Part shown: piece by piece, positions 54,195 to 62,070 of the stretch
Position numbering within the stretch: position 1 is the stretch's first letter
Layout of the letters: each line of letters starts with the position of its first letter
Assembly: GCF_035998295.1 (NCBI RefSeq)
Contig: NZ_DASYHS010000157.1
Coordinates: 23,057-87,056 of the forward strand
Origin: DASYHS01 sp035998295
GTDB taxonomy: Bacteria > Pseudomonadota > Alphaproteobacteria > Azospirillales > Azospirillaceae
Length of the DNA stretch: 64,000 nucleotides
Direction of reading: 5' to 3'
Made by a program: the position numbers and the translations under genes
The notes under the pieces: generated by a model
The model's input: the letters and a program-made list of their open reading frames with translations, nothing else
Database searches by the model: none
Told to the model about the DNA's origin: nothing

Positions 54195-55973
54195 TCACAC
54201 AGGCGCCACCGGCCAGACCGCGACGATCAACGCGGTCCCGACCACGATCACGATGGTCGACAGCGGCAGGCCGAGCCGCCAGTAGTCCCCGAACCGGTAG
54301 CCGCCGGGCCCCATGACCAGGGTGTTGCACTGATGCCCGATGGGCGTGAGGAAGTCGCAGGCCGCGCCGACCGCGATCGCCATCAGGAAAGGGTCCGGAT
54401 CGAGGTCCAGCCGCGCCGCCAACCCGACCGCGACCGGCGCCATCACCAGGACGGTCGCCGCGTTGTTGAGGAAGGGGGTCACCAGCATTCCCGTCACCAT
54501 GATCATCGCGACCGCGGCGACGGGAGGAATGTAGGACGCCGCGATCGCCAGCCCGTCCGCGAGGATTTCGCTCGCCCCCGTCGTCTGCAGGGCCTCGCTG
54601 ACCGGCAGCAGCGCGCCTAGCAGGATCAACAGCGGCCAGTCGATCGCCGCATAGGCCTCGGCCGCCGAAAGCTGGCCGAAAGCGACGACGGCGACCGCCG
54701 CGAGGAAGAAGGCGACCGGAACGGGCGTCAGGCCGGTCGCGACCGATACCATCGCGACCGCGAGGATGGCTGCGGGCAGCAGGCCCCGGCGGCCGCGGTG
54801 CAGGAGCAGGTCGTGCGTGGCGACGGGCTGGCAGCCGAGGGCGGGCAGCGCCTCCGAGATGGCGTCGGCGGGACCGCTCAGCACGACGAGGTCCCCGGCT
54901 TGGAATCGGGCGCGGCGCAGGCGCTGGCCGAGCGGCCGGCCGCGGCGCGAGAGCGCCAGCAAGGTGATCCTGTACCGGTCGCGCAGGCGCAGCGACTCCG
55001 CCGTGGCGCCGATCAGGGGGGATCCCTGCGTCACCACGGCCTCGACGGTGCCGACGCGGCCACGCCGGACGTCCGCGACCGCGTCGGCATCGTTGGCGGG
55101 CGTCAGTTCCAGGCCGGCCGCGTTGACGATGCGCTCCAGGGCGCGCGTGTCGCATTCGAGGACCAGGATGTCGTCGGCGAACAGCGTCCAGTGTCCCGAC
55201 GGGATGTAGCGCCGCACCCTCTCGCGGATGATGGCCGCGACGGTGACGTCGCCCTCGGCCTCGTCCTCCAGCTCGCGGACTGTCTTGCCGACGAAGGGCG
55301 AGTCCGGCGGCAACCGCACTTCGGCACGGTAGTCGTCCACGACGGCCGGCGCTCCACCCGAGGCGCGGTTTCCCGGCAGCAGCCGCCATCCGACCGTGAG
55401 GAAGGCGATGCCTACGGCCGTCAACCCAAGCCCCACGGGCAGGAAGTCGAACATGCCGAACGGCGATCCGACCAGGTCTTCGCGAAGCTGCGAGACGATG
55501 ATGTTCGGCGACGTTCCGATCAGGGTCATCAGGCCGCCGAGCAGGGAGCCGAAGGACAGCGGCATCAGCAGGAGGGAGACGGGCCTGCCGTTGCGCCGCG
55601 CGATCTGGACCGCCGCCGGCATCAGCAGCGTCAGCGCGCCGATGTTCTTCGTGAAGGCCGACATCACCGCGACCAGGCTCGCAAGCACGCCGACCTGCGC
55701 GCCGGTGGTGCGCAGGCGGGGCGCCAGGGGCCGCATGGCGGTGTCCACGACGCCCGAGCGGGAAACCGCGGCACTGACCACGAGGGCGGCGGCGACGATC
55801 ACGACGATGTCGCTGCCGAACCCCTTGAATGCGGCTTCCGGAGGGACGACCCCGGTCAGGAGACCCGCTCCCAGCGCCATCAGCGCGACGAGTTCGTAGC
55901 GGATGCGGTCCCAGATGAAGAGCACCACCATGACGGCGACGATGCCGAACGCCGCGGCCTGGGCGAAGGTCAT
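54195..55973 (-). CDS. SLC13/DASS-type anion transporter with two TrkA-C (RCK) domains
   Basis: 592 residues from ATG 55973 (MTFAQAAAFG); in-frame sequence upstream runs through a terminator hairpin and is not protein. About 11 membrane segments flank a central cytosolic pair of TrkA-C domains (VRLPPDSPFVGKTVRELE and VVTQGSPLIGATAESL). SFTKN- and SPN-like helical hairpins (AFTKNIGALTLLMPAA, IGTSPNIIVSQLRED, PFLNNAATVLVMAP) are typical of sulfate or dicarboxylate members. The substrate is not readable. It has a 5' leader with a terminator. Confidence 0.88.
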   Translation of the reverse strand: MTFAQAAAFGIVAVMVVLFIWDRIRYELVALMALGAGLLTGVVPPEAAFKGFGSDIVVIVAAALVVSAAVSRSGVVDTAMRPLAPRLRTTGAQVGVLASLVAVMSAFTKNIGALTLLMPAAVQIARRNGRPVSLLLMPLSFGSLLGGLMTLIGTSPNIIVSQLREDLVGSPFGMFDFLPVGLGLTAVGIAFLTVGWRLLPGNRASGGAPAVVDDYRAEVRLPPDSPFVGKTVRELEDEAEGDVTVAAIIRERVRRYIPSGHWTLFADDILVLECDTRALERIVNAAGLELTPANDADAVADVRRGRVGTVEAVVTQGSPLIGATAESLRLRDRYRITLLALSRRGRPLGQRLRRARFQAGDLVVLSGPADAISEALPALGCQPVATHDLLLHRGRRGLLPAAILAVAMVSVATGLTPVPVAFFLAAVAVVAFGQLSAAEAYAAIDWPLLILLGALLPVSEALQTTGASEILADGLAIAASYIPPVAAVAMIMVTGMLVTPFLNNAATVLVMAPVAVGLAARLDLDPDPFLMAIAVGAACDFLTPIGHQCNTLVMGPGGYRFGDYWRLGLPLSTIVIVVGTALIVAVWPVAPV

Positions 55974-56135
55974 GGGCAGGCTTGGCGCTGGTCGGGAGTG
56001 CCGTCGGGCCAGGGGCCCGGCCGGTCGGCGTTCCCCGGTGTCCGGATGCTGACGTTCTGCATTCGCTCTTTCCCTGCTGGGGCGAGAAGCGAACGTCGAA
56101 CCGGGGCTTCCGTTCCCGAGCGGAAAACGCGCCGT

Positions 56136-56177
56136 AGAAAAGAAAACGGCCACCGCGGGGGGCATGTGCGGTGGCCG
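56136..56177 (-). terminator. Intrinsic terminator inside the transporter leader
   Basis: A 10-bp stem (CGGCCACCGC at 56147-56156 with GCGGTGGCCG at 56168-56177) is followed on the minus strand by TTTTCTTTTCT (56146-56136). No gene lies just upstream on that strand. The transporter starts about 160 bases downstream, so this terminator sits in its 5' leader, as in attenuators and riboswitches. Confidence 0.82.
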
Positions 56178-56300
56178 ATTCAGATCCAGCCGGGGCCAGG
56201 CTGGCGGCATCCCGAAATAAGGATGCCGTTGAAGGGCGGGTTCGGGATGCCTTGAGTGGCATCCACTGCGCTGTAGGGGCCCTTCCCCGGTGATAGAGAT
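56178..56300 (-). promoter_or_regulatory. Structured 5' leader with alternative hairpin arms
   Basis: On the minus strand the arms GGATGCC, GGCATCC, GGCATCC and GGATGCC occur in this order (about 56260-56207). Neighbours pair as two hairpins, but the outer arms can also pair with the other inner arm. A third hairpin (CCAGCC/GGCTGG) follows, then the terminator at 56177-56136. This looks like an attenuator or riboswitch-type switch. No known class was recognised. Confidence 0.55.
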
Positions 56301-56570
56301 AGGTTTGAATAGTGGCGGAATTAAGATATCGGCGTTCCAGGCCTGGAGACGGGGAGCTTTTCCTGGGCTGGAACGGAGTATTTTAACGTTTTAAATCAAC
56401 GCTTTAATCGAAGGTGGTTGGTACGTACACCTTGGTGGTACCGCCATTCCCCGGACTGCGCCGTGCAGGCTTTCGAAGACCGGTGTCGATCGGCGGCGTT
56501 CTACCACGGCCAGGGCGGGCGGCAAGCGTTAGGCACTGCGCGCGTACGCTTGCCGAGCGGTCCGGCGCCT
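56301..56570. other. AT-rich intergenic stretch
   Basis: About 270 bases without a convincing gene. 56290-56410 is strikingly AT-rich for this genome and contains the near-repeat AACGTTTTAA and AACGCTTTAA 17 bases apart. It probably holds the promoter of the leftward transporter leader and perhaps a rightward one. I could not fix box positions. Confidence 0.5.
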
Positions 56571-56752
56571 TCGGCGGTATGGAGTACGGTGGACGCGGTT
56601 CTCTTCCCCTGCCCCGCGACGGCTTCGGGCCGAGTGCCGCAGGCCATGTCCGCATCTCGCTCGCGGCCGACGACGCGCCGACGACGGAGGCCGGGCGGCG
56701 CATCGTGAGGCTTGCGCGGGCGCTCTCGACGGAGCGTCGGGGAAGCGGGTGA
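56571..56752 (+). pseudogene. C-terminal remnant of a class I/II aminotransferase, frameshifted
   Basis: DGFGPSAAGHVRISLAADD and the following EAGRRIVRLARAL are the C-terminal end of aspartate/arginine-type PLP aminotransferases. Just upstream the matching continuation DAVLFP is in another frame (switch near 56610), so the remnant carries a frameshift. No catalytic part remains. It ends about 350 bases before the ornithine decarboxylase gene. Confidence 0.62.
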
Positions 56753-57106
56753 AATTTCTCCATTCGAGCGTCGATTTTCACTTCCAAGCGGGGGGCGTCG
56801 AGGTTATATCGGACGTCCGCGCTAGCACGTGCCCCTGGCCCCCACGGTAGCATCCAAGTGGGGTTATGCAACGACGAACGCGTATCCCCGACCGTCCCTT
56901 CAGCAAGGCGGCGTCTTGGAGGCTACGATGTTTGATGTTGTCCCCGGTGGGCCGATGCCCATCCGCACGACCTCTCCCAGATCCATTCGATTGCGCAAGG
57001 GCGCGACCGTAGCCTGAACGGCCCGGTCCGTGCGGCAAGGCCGCACGCGACGCCCGCATTCCCCTGCGCCTCACCCGTCCTGCACCCTTGTTTCCTGGAG
57101 ACTGGG
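56753..57106 (+). promoter_or_regulatory. Long 5' leader of the ornithine decarboxylase gene
   Basis: About 350 bases with one translated-looking small frame (56928-57017) and a 7-bp hairpin with a three-base loop at 57030-57046 (GTGCGGC/GCCGCAC). Alphaproteobacterial ornithine decarboxylase genes are known to carry a conserved leader motif called speF. Position and partner gene fit that motif, but I cannot test the consensus by eye. The promoter was not identified with confidence. Confidence 0.55.
56928..57017 (+). CDS. Candidate 29-residue leader peptide of ornithine decarboxylase
   Basis: The frame starts at ATG 56928 with a perfect GGAGG ribosome site six bases upstream and ends at TGA 57017, 89 bases before the decarboxylase ATG. 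The product has four Arg and one Lys in its second half (IRTTSPRSIRLRKG). It uses codons that are rare in this genome (AGA, CGA, ATT, TTG), so the nucleotide sequence may be constrained as RNA. An arginine- or ornithine-responsive stalling peptide is inferred. In gammaproteobacteria a peptide upstream of speF has such a role, but the sequences are not obviously homologous. Confidence 0.6.
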   Translation: MFDVVPGGPMPIRTTSPRSIRLRKGATVA

Positions 57107-58234
57107 ATGAACGAGAAGATTGCTCGTTTCCTGGAGGAGCGACGACCTGCGACCCCGTGCCTGGTGGTCGACCTGGACGTCGTCGCGAACAATTTCGGCG
57201 CGCTCTCGCAGGCGCTGCCGGATGCGCGGATCTACTACGCCGTGAAGGCGAACCCCGCGCCCGAGATTCTGCGGCTCCTGGTCGAGCTCGGTTCCAGCTT
57301 CGACACCGCGAGCGTGCCGGAGATCGAGATGTGCCTTGCCGCGGGCGCGGATCCCGCTCGGATTTCCTTCGGCAATACCATCAAGAAGCAGCGCGACGTC
57401 GTGCGTGCCTTCGAGCTGGGGGTCCGGCTGTTCGCCTTCGACAGCATGGCGGAACTGGAGAAGATCGCCGAGAGCGCGCCGGGCGCCAGGGTGTTCTGCC
57501 GCATCCTGACCTCGGGCGAGGGAGCGGAATGGCCGCTGTCGCGCAAGTTCGGCTGCGAGCCGGCGATGGCGCGCGACCTGCTGCTCGCGGCCGCGCGCAT
57601 GGGTGTCGAGCCCTGCGGCGTCTCCTTCCACGTCGGCAGCCAGCAGAAGGACCTGGCGCAGTGGGACGTGGCGCTCGCCCAGACGGCGGAGCTGTTCCAG
57701 TCGCTCGAGGCGGAGGGGGTCCATCTCACGATGGTCAATCTCGGCGGCGGCTTTCCGACCCGCTACCGCACGGACGTGCCGGCGACGGAGGCTTACGGCG
57801 CGGCGATCCGTGAGGCGCTGCTGCGCCACTTCGGCAACCGCATCCCGGAGACGATCGTCGAGCCCGGACGCGGCATGGTCGGCAACGCCGGCGTGATCCA
57901 GAGCGAGGTCGTGCTGATCTCGCGCAAGTCCGCCAACGACAACCGGCGCTGGGTGTATCTCGACATCGGCAAGTTCGGCGGTCTCGCCGAGACGATGGAC
58001 GAGGCGATCCAGTACCCGATCACGACCGAGCGCGCCGGCGATGCCGAGCCCGTGATCCTGGCCGGGCCGACCTGCGACAGCGCCGACGTCCTCTACGAGA
58101 AGGCGGACTATCGCCTGCCCGCGGACCTGCGCATCGGCGACAAGATCGCGATCCACGCCGCCGGGGCGTACACCACGACCTACGCCTCGGTCGCCTTCAA
58201 CGGTTTCGAGCCGCTGTCCCAGTACTACATCTGA
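57107..58234 (+). CDS. Type III PLP ornithine/lysine decarboxylase
   Basis: 375 residues with a GGAGA site. The PLP Lys is K47 in YAVKANP; H175 stacks on PLP in SFHVGSQ; GGGF (213-216) and EPGR (252-255) bind phosphate; the catalytic C323-D324 pair is in PTCDSADVL. This is the eukaryote-like fold common in alphaproteobacteria. It decarboxylates ornithine to putrescine, some members also lysine to cadaverine. The long leader suggests polyamine or precursor control. Confidence 0.93.
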   Translation: MNEKIARFLEERRPATPCLVVDLDVVANNFGALSQALPDARIYYAVKANPAPEILRLLVELGSSFDTASVPEIEMCLAAGADPARISFGNTIKKQRDVVRAFELGVRLFAFDSMAELEKIAESAPGARVFCRILTSGEGAEWPLSRKFGCEPAMARDLLLAAARMGVEPCGVSFHVGSQQKDLAQWDVALAQTAELFQSLEAEGVHLTMVNLGGGFPTRYRTDVPATEAYGAAIREALLRHFGNRIPETIVEPGRGMVGNAGVIQSEVVLISRKSANDNRRWVYLDIGKFGGLAETMDEAIQYPITTERAGDAEPVILAGPTCDSADVLYEKADYRLPADLRIGDKIAIHAAGAYTTTYASVAFNGFEPLSQYYI

Positions 58235-58270
58235 TCCGGGATCCGACCCCGGACCTGGCCTAGGAAACGG

Positions 58271-58299
58271 AACGGGCCGCGCCCATGGCGCGGCCCGTT
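58271..58299. terminator. Hairpin between convergent genes
   Basis: A perfect 13-bp stem (AACGGGCCGCGCC and its complement) with a three-base loop lies 36 bases after the decarboxylase stop and 26 bases from the stop of the convergent DUF1127 gene. U-runs are weak on both sides (CCCGTT and CCGTTTCC). It probably serves both genes. Confidence 0.65.
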
Positions 58300-58325
58300 C
58301 CCGTTCGGCGAGGTGTCGTGACGCG

Positions 58326-58544
58326 TCAGGCGCGCCAGAACGGCTTGCGGGCCTCGTTGTAGACGTCCGCGTCGCTCAGGCCGATGTCGCGCAGCATGTG
58401 CGTGTCGAGCCCCGCGAGCTGGCGGCGGCTGGCGGCGCGCTCCTGCCAGACGGACACGAGCTCGACGACGTGGCGGACGAGGTCGGTCGCAGAGAGGCCG
58501 TTCCCGTGCCCGGCGGCGCCGGTCGGATTCAAGACGGTAGCCAT
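58326..58544 (-). CDS. DUF1127 domain protein
   Basis: 72 residues from ATG 58544 (GGGA site). The C-terminal DUF1127 motif is clear: RRQLAGLDTHMLRDIGLSDADVYNEARKPFW. These small Arg-rich proteins are frequent in alphaproteobacteria, and some bind RNA and affect phosphate or carbon metabolism. A 47-residue DUF1127 core is preceded here by a short variable part. Confidence 0.87.
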   Translation of the reverse strand: MATVLNPTGAAGHGNGLSATDLVRHVVELVSVWQERAASRRQLAGLDTHMLRDIGLSDADVYNEARKPFWRA

Positions 58545-58697
58545 TTCAGTCCCTATCGGAAAAAACCGGCGCCCCGTCGGCACCGGCAGCATCGTTTTGC
58601 TGCGCTGCAATATAGGTTGAGCCGCCCCTTTCGAGAAACGCAGCGGGCACATGTTTGATATGTACAAAGCGCCTGCCTGGATCGAACCGGCGGGCTT

Positions 58698-59615
58698 TCA
58701 GGCGCCGCGGGGCTCCCTGGCGTTGACGAGATAGATGCCGGCCCCCACGAGCGCCATGGCGAGCAGGAACGCAGCCGAGATCCGCTCGCCCAGCAGCAGC
58801 GCCCCCGCAGCGGTCCCGAACAGCGGCGTCAGGAACGAGAAGGAGGACAGGCGCGCCGCGGAGTAGCGGCCGATCAGCCAGAACCACACGAGATAGCTGG
58901 CCGACGCCACTACGACGACCTGATAGGCGAGGCCGAGCAGCGCCTCGCGCGTGGACGCCAGACGAGGCTCGACCACTTCGCCCAGCAGGGCCGAGACGGC
59001 GAACATCAGCGGAGCCGACCACAGGAGCTGGTGGAACAGGATGCGCTCGGGGCCGACGCGGGTCAGCCGGGTGGCTTTGATCAGCACCGTGGTCGCTCCC
59101 CAGAACACGGCAGCGGCGAGCACCATCGCGTCGCCGGCCAGCATGGCGGCGTCGGGCACCGTCAATCCGTCGGCGAAAGCCAGGACGACGCCCGCGAAGG
59201 CGCACAGCAGCCCGATCCACTGCAGGCGCCCGATCCGCTCGCCGGGAACGAAGAGATGGGAACCCAGCGCCACGACGAAGGGCGCGGTGTAGAGCAGGAC
59301 CACGGCGCGCGACGCCTGGGTCAGCGCGAGGCCGGCATAGAGCAGCACGAACTCGATCCCGAACAGGATGCCGGCCAGGACCGCGACCGTCAGCATCCCC
59401 TCCATCGCGAACGGCCTGATGCCGCGCCAGGACGTCCAGGCCCATACCAGCATCAGCGCACCGACGGAGCGCAGCCCGGCCTGGAGCACCGGCGGGATGC
59501 CGGCCGCGGCCACCTTGACCGCCACCTGCTGCAAGCCCCAGGACGCGCACAGCAGGACCAGCAGCCCCATCGCCAGCCCGTCCAGCGCCCCGTTGCGCAC
59601 GCCCCCCGACGACAT
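58698..59615 (-). CDS. EamA family (DMT) transporter
   Basis: 305 residues from ATG 59615 with ten predicted membrane segments in two EamA repeats (ASWGLQQVAVKVAAAGIPP first, FWGATTVLIKATRL second). It is likely a metabolite exporter. It begins 16 bases after the aminotransferase stop on the same strand, so export of an amino acid-related compound is plausible but not shown. Confidence 0.87.
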   Translation of the reverse strand: MSSGGVRNGALDGLAMGLLVLLCASWGLQQVAVKVAAAGIPPVLQAGLRSVGALMLVWAWTSWRGIRPFAMEGMLTVAVLAGILFGIEFVLLYAGLALTQASRAVVLLYTAPFVVALGSHLFVPGERIGRLQWIGLLCAFAGVVLAFADGLTVPDAAMLAGDAMVLAAAVFWGATTVLIKATRLTRVGPERILFHQLLWSAPLMFAVSALLGEVVEPRLASTREALLGLAYQVVVVASASYLVWFWLIGRYSAARLSSFSFLTPLFGTAAGALLLGERISAAFLLAMALVGAGIYLVNAREPRGA

Positions 59616-59631
59616 GCCGCCCGTGTCCGGG

Positions 59632-60780
59632 TCAGCGCAAGGCGCGGGCGAGGCGCGACATCGCGTCCTCCAGCCGTTCTGGCGAACTGGCGAAGCACAG
59701 GCGCAGATGCCCCTCCCCGCCCTCGCCGAACGCTGCGCCGGGTGCAAGTCCGACTCGGGCCTCGTTGACCAGGCGTCTGGCAAGCGCGACGCTGTCCGTC
59801 GCCCCCTCGACGGAGAAGAAGGCGTAGAAGGCCGCCTGCGGCCGCGTCAGGCGCACGCCGGGCAGGTTCTGCAGCACGTCGCAGACGATGTCGCGGCCGC
59901 GGCGCGACCGCTCCACCATCTCGACGACGAAGGAGTCGCCGTGGTCCAGCGCCGTGACCCCGGCCATCTGGATGAAACCCGGCACGCCGGAATTGTTGAA
60001 CTGGACCAGCTTCTCGTAATGGTCTCCGAAATCCGGCGGCGCCACGACCCAGCCCAGGCGCCAGCCGGTCATGGCCCAGTTCTTGGAAAAGCTGTTGAGC
60101 ACGAGGACGCGGTCCTCGGGCTCGATCACGTGCAGCATCGTCGGCGCGTGGGGCGCATCGTAGACGAAGCGCGAATAGACCTCGTCCGACAGGATCCAGA
60201 TGCCGTGCCGGCGCGCGAACTCGAGCAGCGCCCGCATGTCGTCCAACGGCATCGTCCAGCCGGTCGGGTTGCCTGGCGAGTTGATGAAGATCGCGCGCGT
60301 CCTCGGCCCGCAGGCATCGAACAGCCGGGCCGGATCGAGATGCCAGCCGGCTTCCCCGTGCTCGAGGCCCACGCTGCGTACGGCGCCGCCCAGCACCTTC
60401 ACCGCCGAGAAGATGTTCGGCCACACCGGCGTGACGACCACGACCTCGTCGCCAGGGTCGACGATCGCCTGGAGCGAGATCATGATCGCGGTCATGCCCG
60501 AACCGTGGACGGTGATCCGGTCCGCGCCGAGGCGCACGCCATAGACACGCTCGTGATAGCGCGACAGCGCCTCGCGCAGTTCCGGCATGCCGCGGCAATA
60601 GGTATAGAACACGTGCCCGTCGCGCATGGCCCGGTCGCAGGCATCCACCACGAAACCCGGCGTCGGCATGTCGCCCTCGCCGAACCACAGCGGTGTGACG
60701 TCGCCGCGCGCCCGGCCGTAGAGGGCGAGGTCGGCGATGAGGCTGTTGGGCAAGGCCTCGATGGCGGGACGATAGCTCAT
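59632..60780 (-). CDS. Class I/II PLP-dependent aminotransferase
   Basis: 382 residues from ATG 60780. SPGNPTGWTMP, SDEVYSRFVYD and the PLP Lys in SFSKNWAMTGWRLGW (near residue 236) are typical of aspartate aminotransferase-like enzymes, and FGEGGEGHLRLCFASSPE is the C-terminal substrate loop. The donor amino acid is unknown. It is followed by the EamA exporter gene in a two-gene operon. The remnant at 56571-56752 belongs to the same superfamily. Confidence 0.9.
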   Translation of the reverse strand: MSYRPAIEALPNSLIADLALYGRARGDVTPLWFGEGDMPTPGFVVDACDRAMRDGHVFYTYCRGMPELREALSRYHERVYGVRLGADRITVHGSGMTAIMISLQAIVDPGDEVVVVTPVWPNIFSAVKVLGGAVRSVGLEHGEAGWHLDPARLFDACGPRTRAIFINSPGNPTGWTMPLDDMRALLEFARRHGIWILSDEVYSRFVYDAPHAPTMLHVIEPEDRVLVLNSFSKNWAMTGWRLGWVVAPPDFGDHYEKLVQFNNSGVPGFIQMAGVTALDHGDSFVVEMVERSRRGRDIVCDVLQNLPGVRLTRPQAAFYAFFSVEGATDSVALARRLVNEARVGLAPGAAFGEGGEGHLRLCFASSPERLEDAMSRLARALR

Positions 60781-60935
60781 GCGCGTGCTCGCTCGGATCC
60801 GTGGCGGTCGATGCAGGAGCGTAGCGCAGTTGCCGGCCCCATATAAGGCCGGCCGGACGCGGGCCAGGGAAACGAAGGGTTGCGTCCGGCGCAGGGCAAG
60901 CCACACCGACGTGTGTTCGACGACGGAGGAGATGA

Positions 60936-61346
60936 ATGGAAACCGAGATCCACGAGGGCGGCTGTCTGTGCGGGGCGGTCCGCTACCGGGCCCAAGGCGT
61001 GCCCGCCTCGACCAATCTCTGCCATTGCACGCAGTGCCGGCGCCAGACCGGCTCGGCGATGCCTGCCTTTGCGACCTGGCCTCGGGACCAAGTCGAGCTG
61101 CTGCGGGGCACGCCCGCCGCCTATGCCGCCACGCCGGCCGCCGAGCGCAGCTTCTGCGCATCCTGCGGTTCGACGCTGTTCTGGCGCAGGCACGCGTCCG
61201 GCGACGTCGACGTGTTCCTGGGCACCCTCGACCGGCCGGAACGCATCCGCCCGCCCGATTTCGAGTTGTGGACCGTCCACCGCCAGCCCTGGGTGGCCCC
61301 GGTGCCGGGCGCCACCCAGCGCCGCGAGGGAATGTCGGAGGACTGA
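60936..61346 (+). CDS. GFA/CENP-V family zinc-binding protein
   Basis: 136 residues. The Cys pattern EGGCLCGAVRYRA, NLCHCTQCRRQTGS and FCASCGSTLFW binds two zinc ions in the glutathione-dependent formaldehyde-activating family. Many members do not act on formaldehyde, so the role is open. It is a single gene between two leftward units. Confidence 0.9.
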   Translation: METEIHEGGCLCGAVRYRAQGVPASTNLCHCTQCRRQTGSAMPAFATWPRDQVELLRGTPAAYAATPAAERSFCASCGSTLFWRRHASGDVDVFLGTLDRPERIRPPDFELWTVHRQPWVAPVPGATQRREGMSED

Positions 61347-61357
61347 GGAATGGAAAC

Positions 61358-61389
61358 GGCCCTCTCGCGCGACGGCGCGGGAGAGGGCC
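61358..61389 (-). terminator. Hairpin downstream of scoB
   Basis: GGCCCTCTCGCGC and GCGCGGGAGAGGGCC pair over about 12 positions with a small bulge. On the minus strand GTTTCC follows, a weak U-run. It lies 13 bases after the scoB stop and could also serve the convergent GFA gene. Confidence 0.6.
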
Positions 61390-61402
61390 GGGAAGGACCG
61401 GC

Positions 61403-62047
61403 TCAGACCGCGACCTGGAACTCGGCCTCGGTCTTGACGCGGATCTCGTCGACGGTGACGCCCGGCGCGAGCTCGATCAGCTTCACCCCGCCGTCGCCGT
61501 GCTTGTCGATCGTGAACACGGCAAGCTCGGTGATCAGCAGGTCGACGACCTTGGCGCCGGTCAGCGGCAGCGTGCACCCCTTCAGGAACTTCGGCTCGCC
61601 GTCCTTGGCCGTGTGCTCCATCACGACGACGACCTTCTTGACCCCGGCGACCAGGTCCATGGCGCCGCCCATCCCCTTGACCATCTTGCCGGGGATCATC
61701 CAGTTGGCGAGGTCGCCGTTGCCGGCCACCTGCATCGCGCCCAGGATCGACAGGTCGATGTGACCGCCGCGGATCATGGCGAAGCTGTCGGCGCTGCTGA
61801 AGTAGCTGGTCTTCGGCAGCTCCGTGATGGTCTGCTTGCCGGCGTTGATGAGGTCCGGGTCCTCGTCGCCCTCGAACGGGAACGGGCCCATGCCGAGCAT
61901 GCCGTTCTCGGACTGGAGCGTCACCTCCATGCCCTCGGGTATGTAGTTGGCGACCAGCGTCGGGATGCCGATGCCGAGATTGACGTAGAAGCCGTCCCGA
62001 AGCTCCTTCGCGGCGCGCGCCGCAATCTCCTCGCGAGTCCAAGCCAT
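61403..62047 (-). CDS. scoB: 3-oxoacid CoA-transferase subunit B
   Basis: 214 residues. The catalytic Glu is in LQSENGMLGMGPFP near residue 47; LGIGIPTLVANYIP and GKMVKGMGGAMDLVAG are family motifs. With ScoA it moves CoA from succinyl-CoA to acetoacetate. It follows scoA by 23 bases. Confidence 0.95.
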   Translation of the reverse strand: MAWTREEIAARAAKELRDGFYVNLGIGIPTLVANYIPEGMEVTLQSENGMLGMGPFPFEGDEDPDLINAGKQTITELPKTSYFSSADSFAMIRGGHIDLSILGAMQVAGNGDLANWMIPGKMVKGMGGAMDLVAGVKKVVVVMEHTAKDGEPKFLKGCTLPLTGAKVVDLLITELAVFTIDKHGDGGVKLIELAPGVTVDEIRVKTEAEFQVAV

Positions 62048-62070
62048 GGTCGTGTCTCCTCGTCTTGCGG

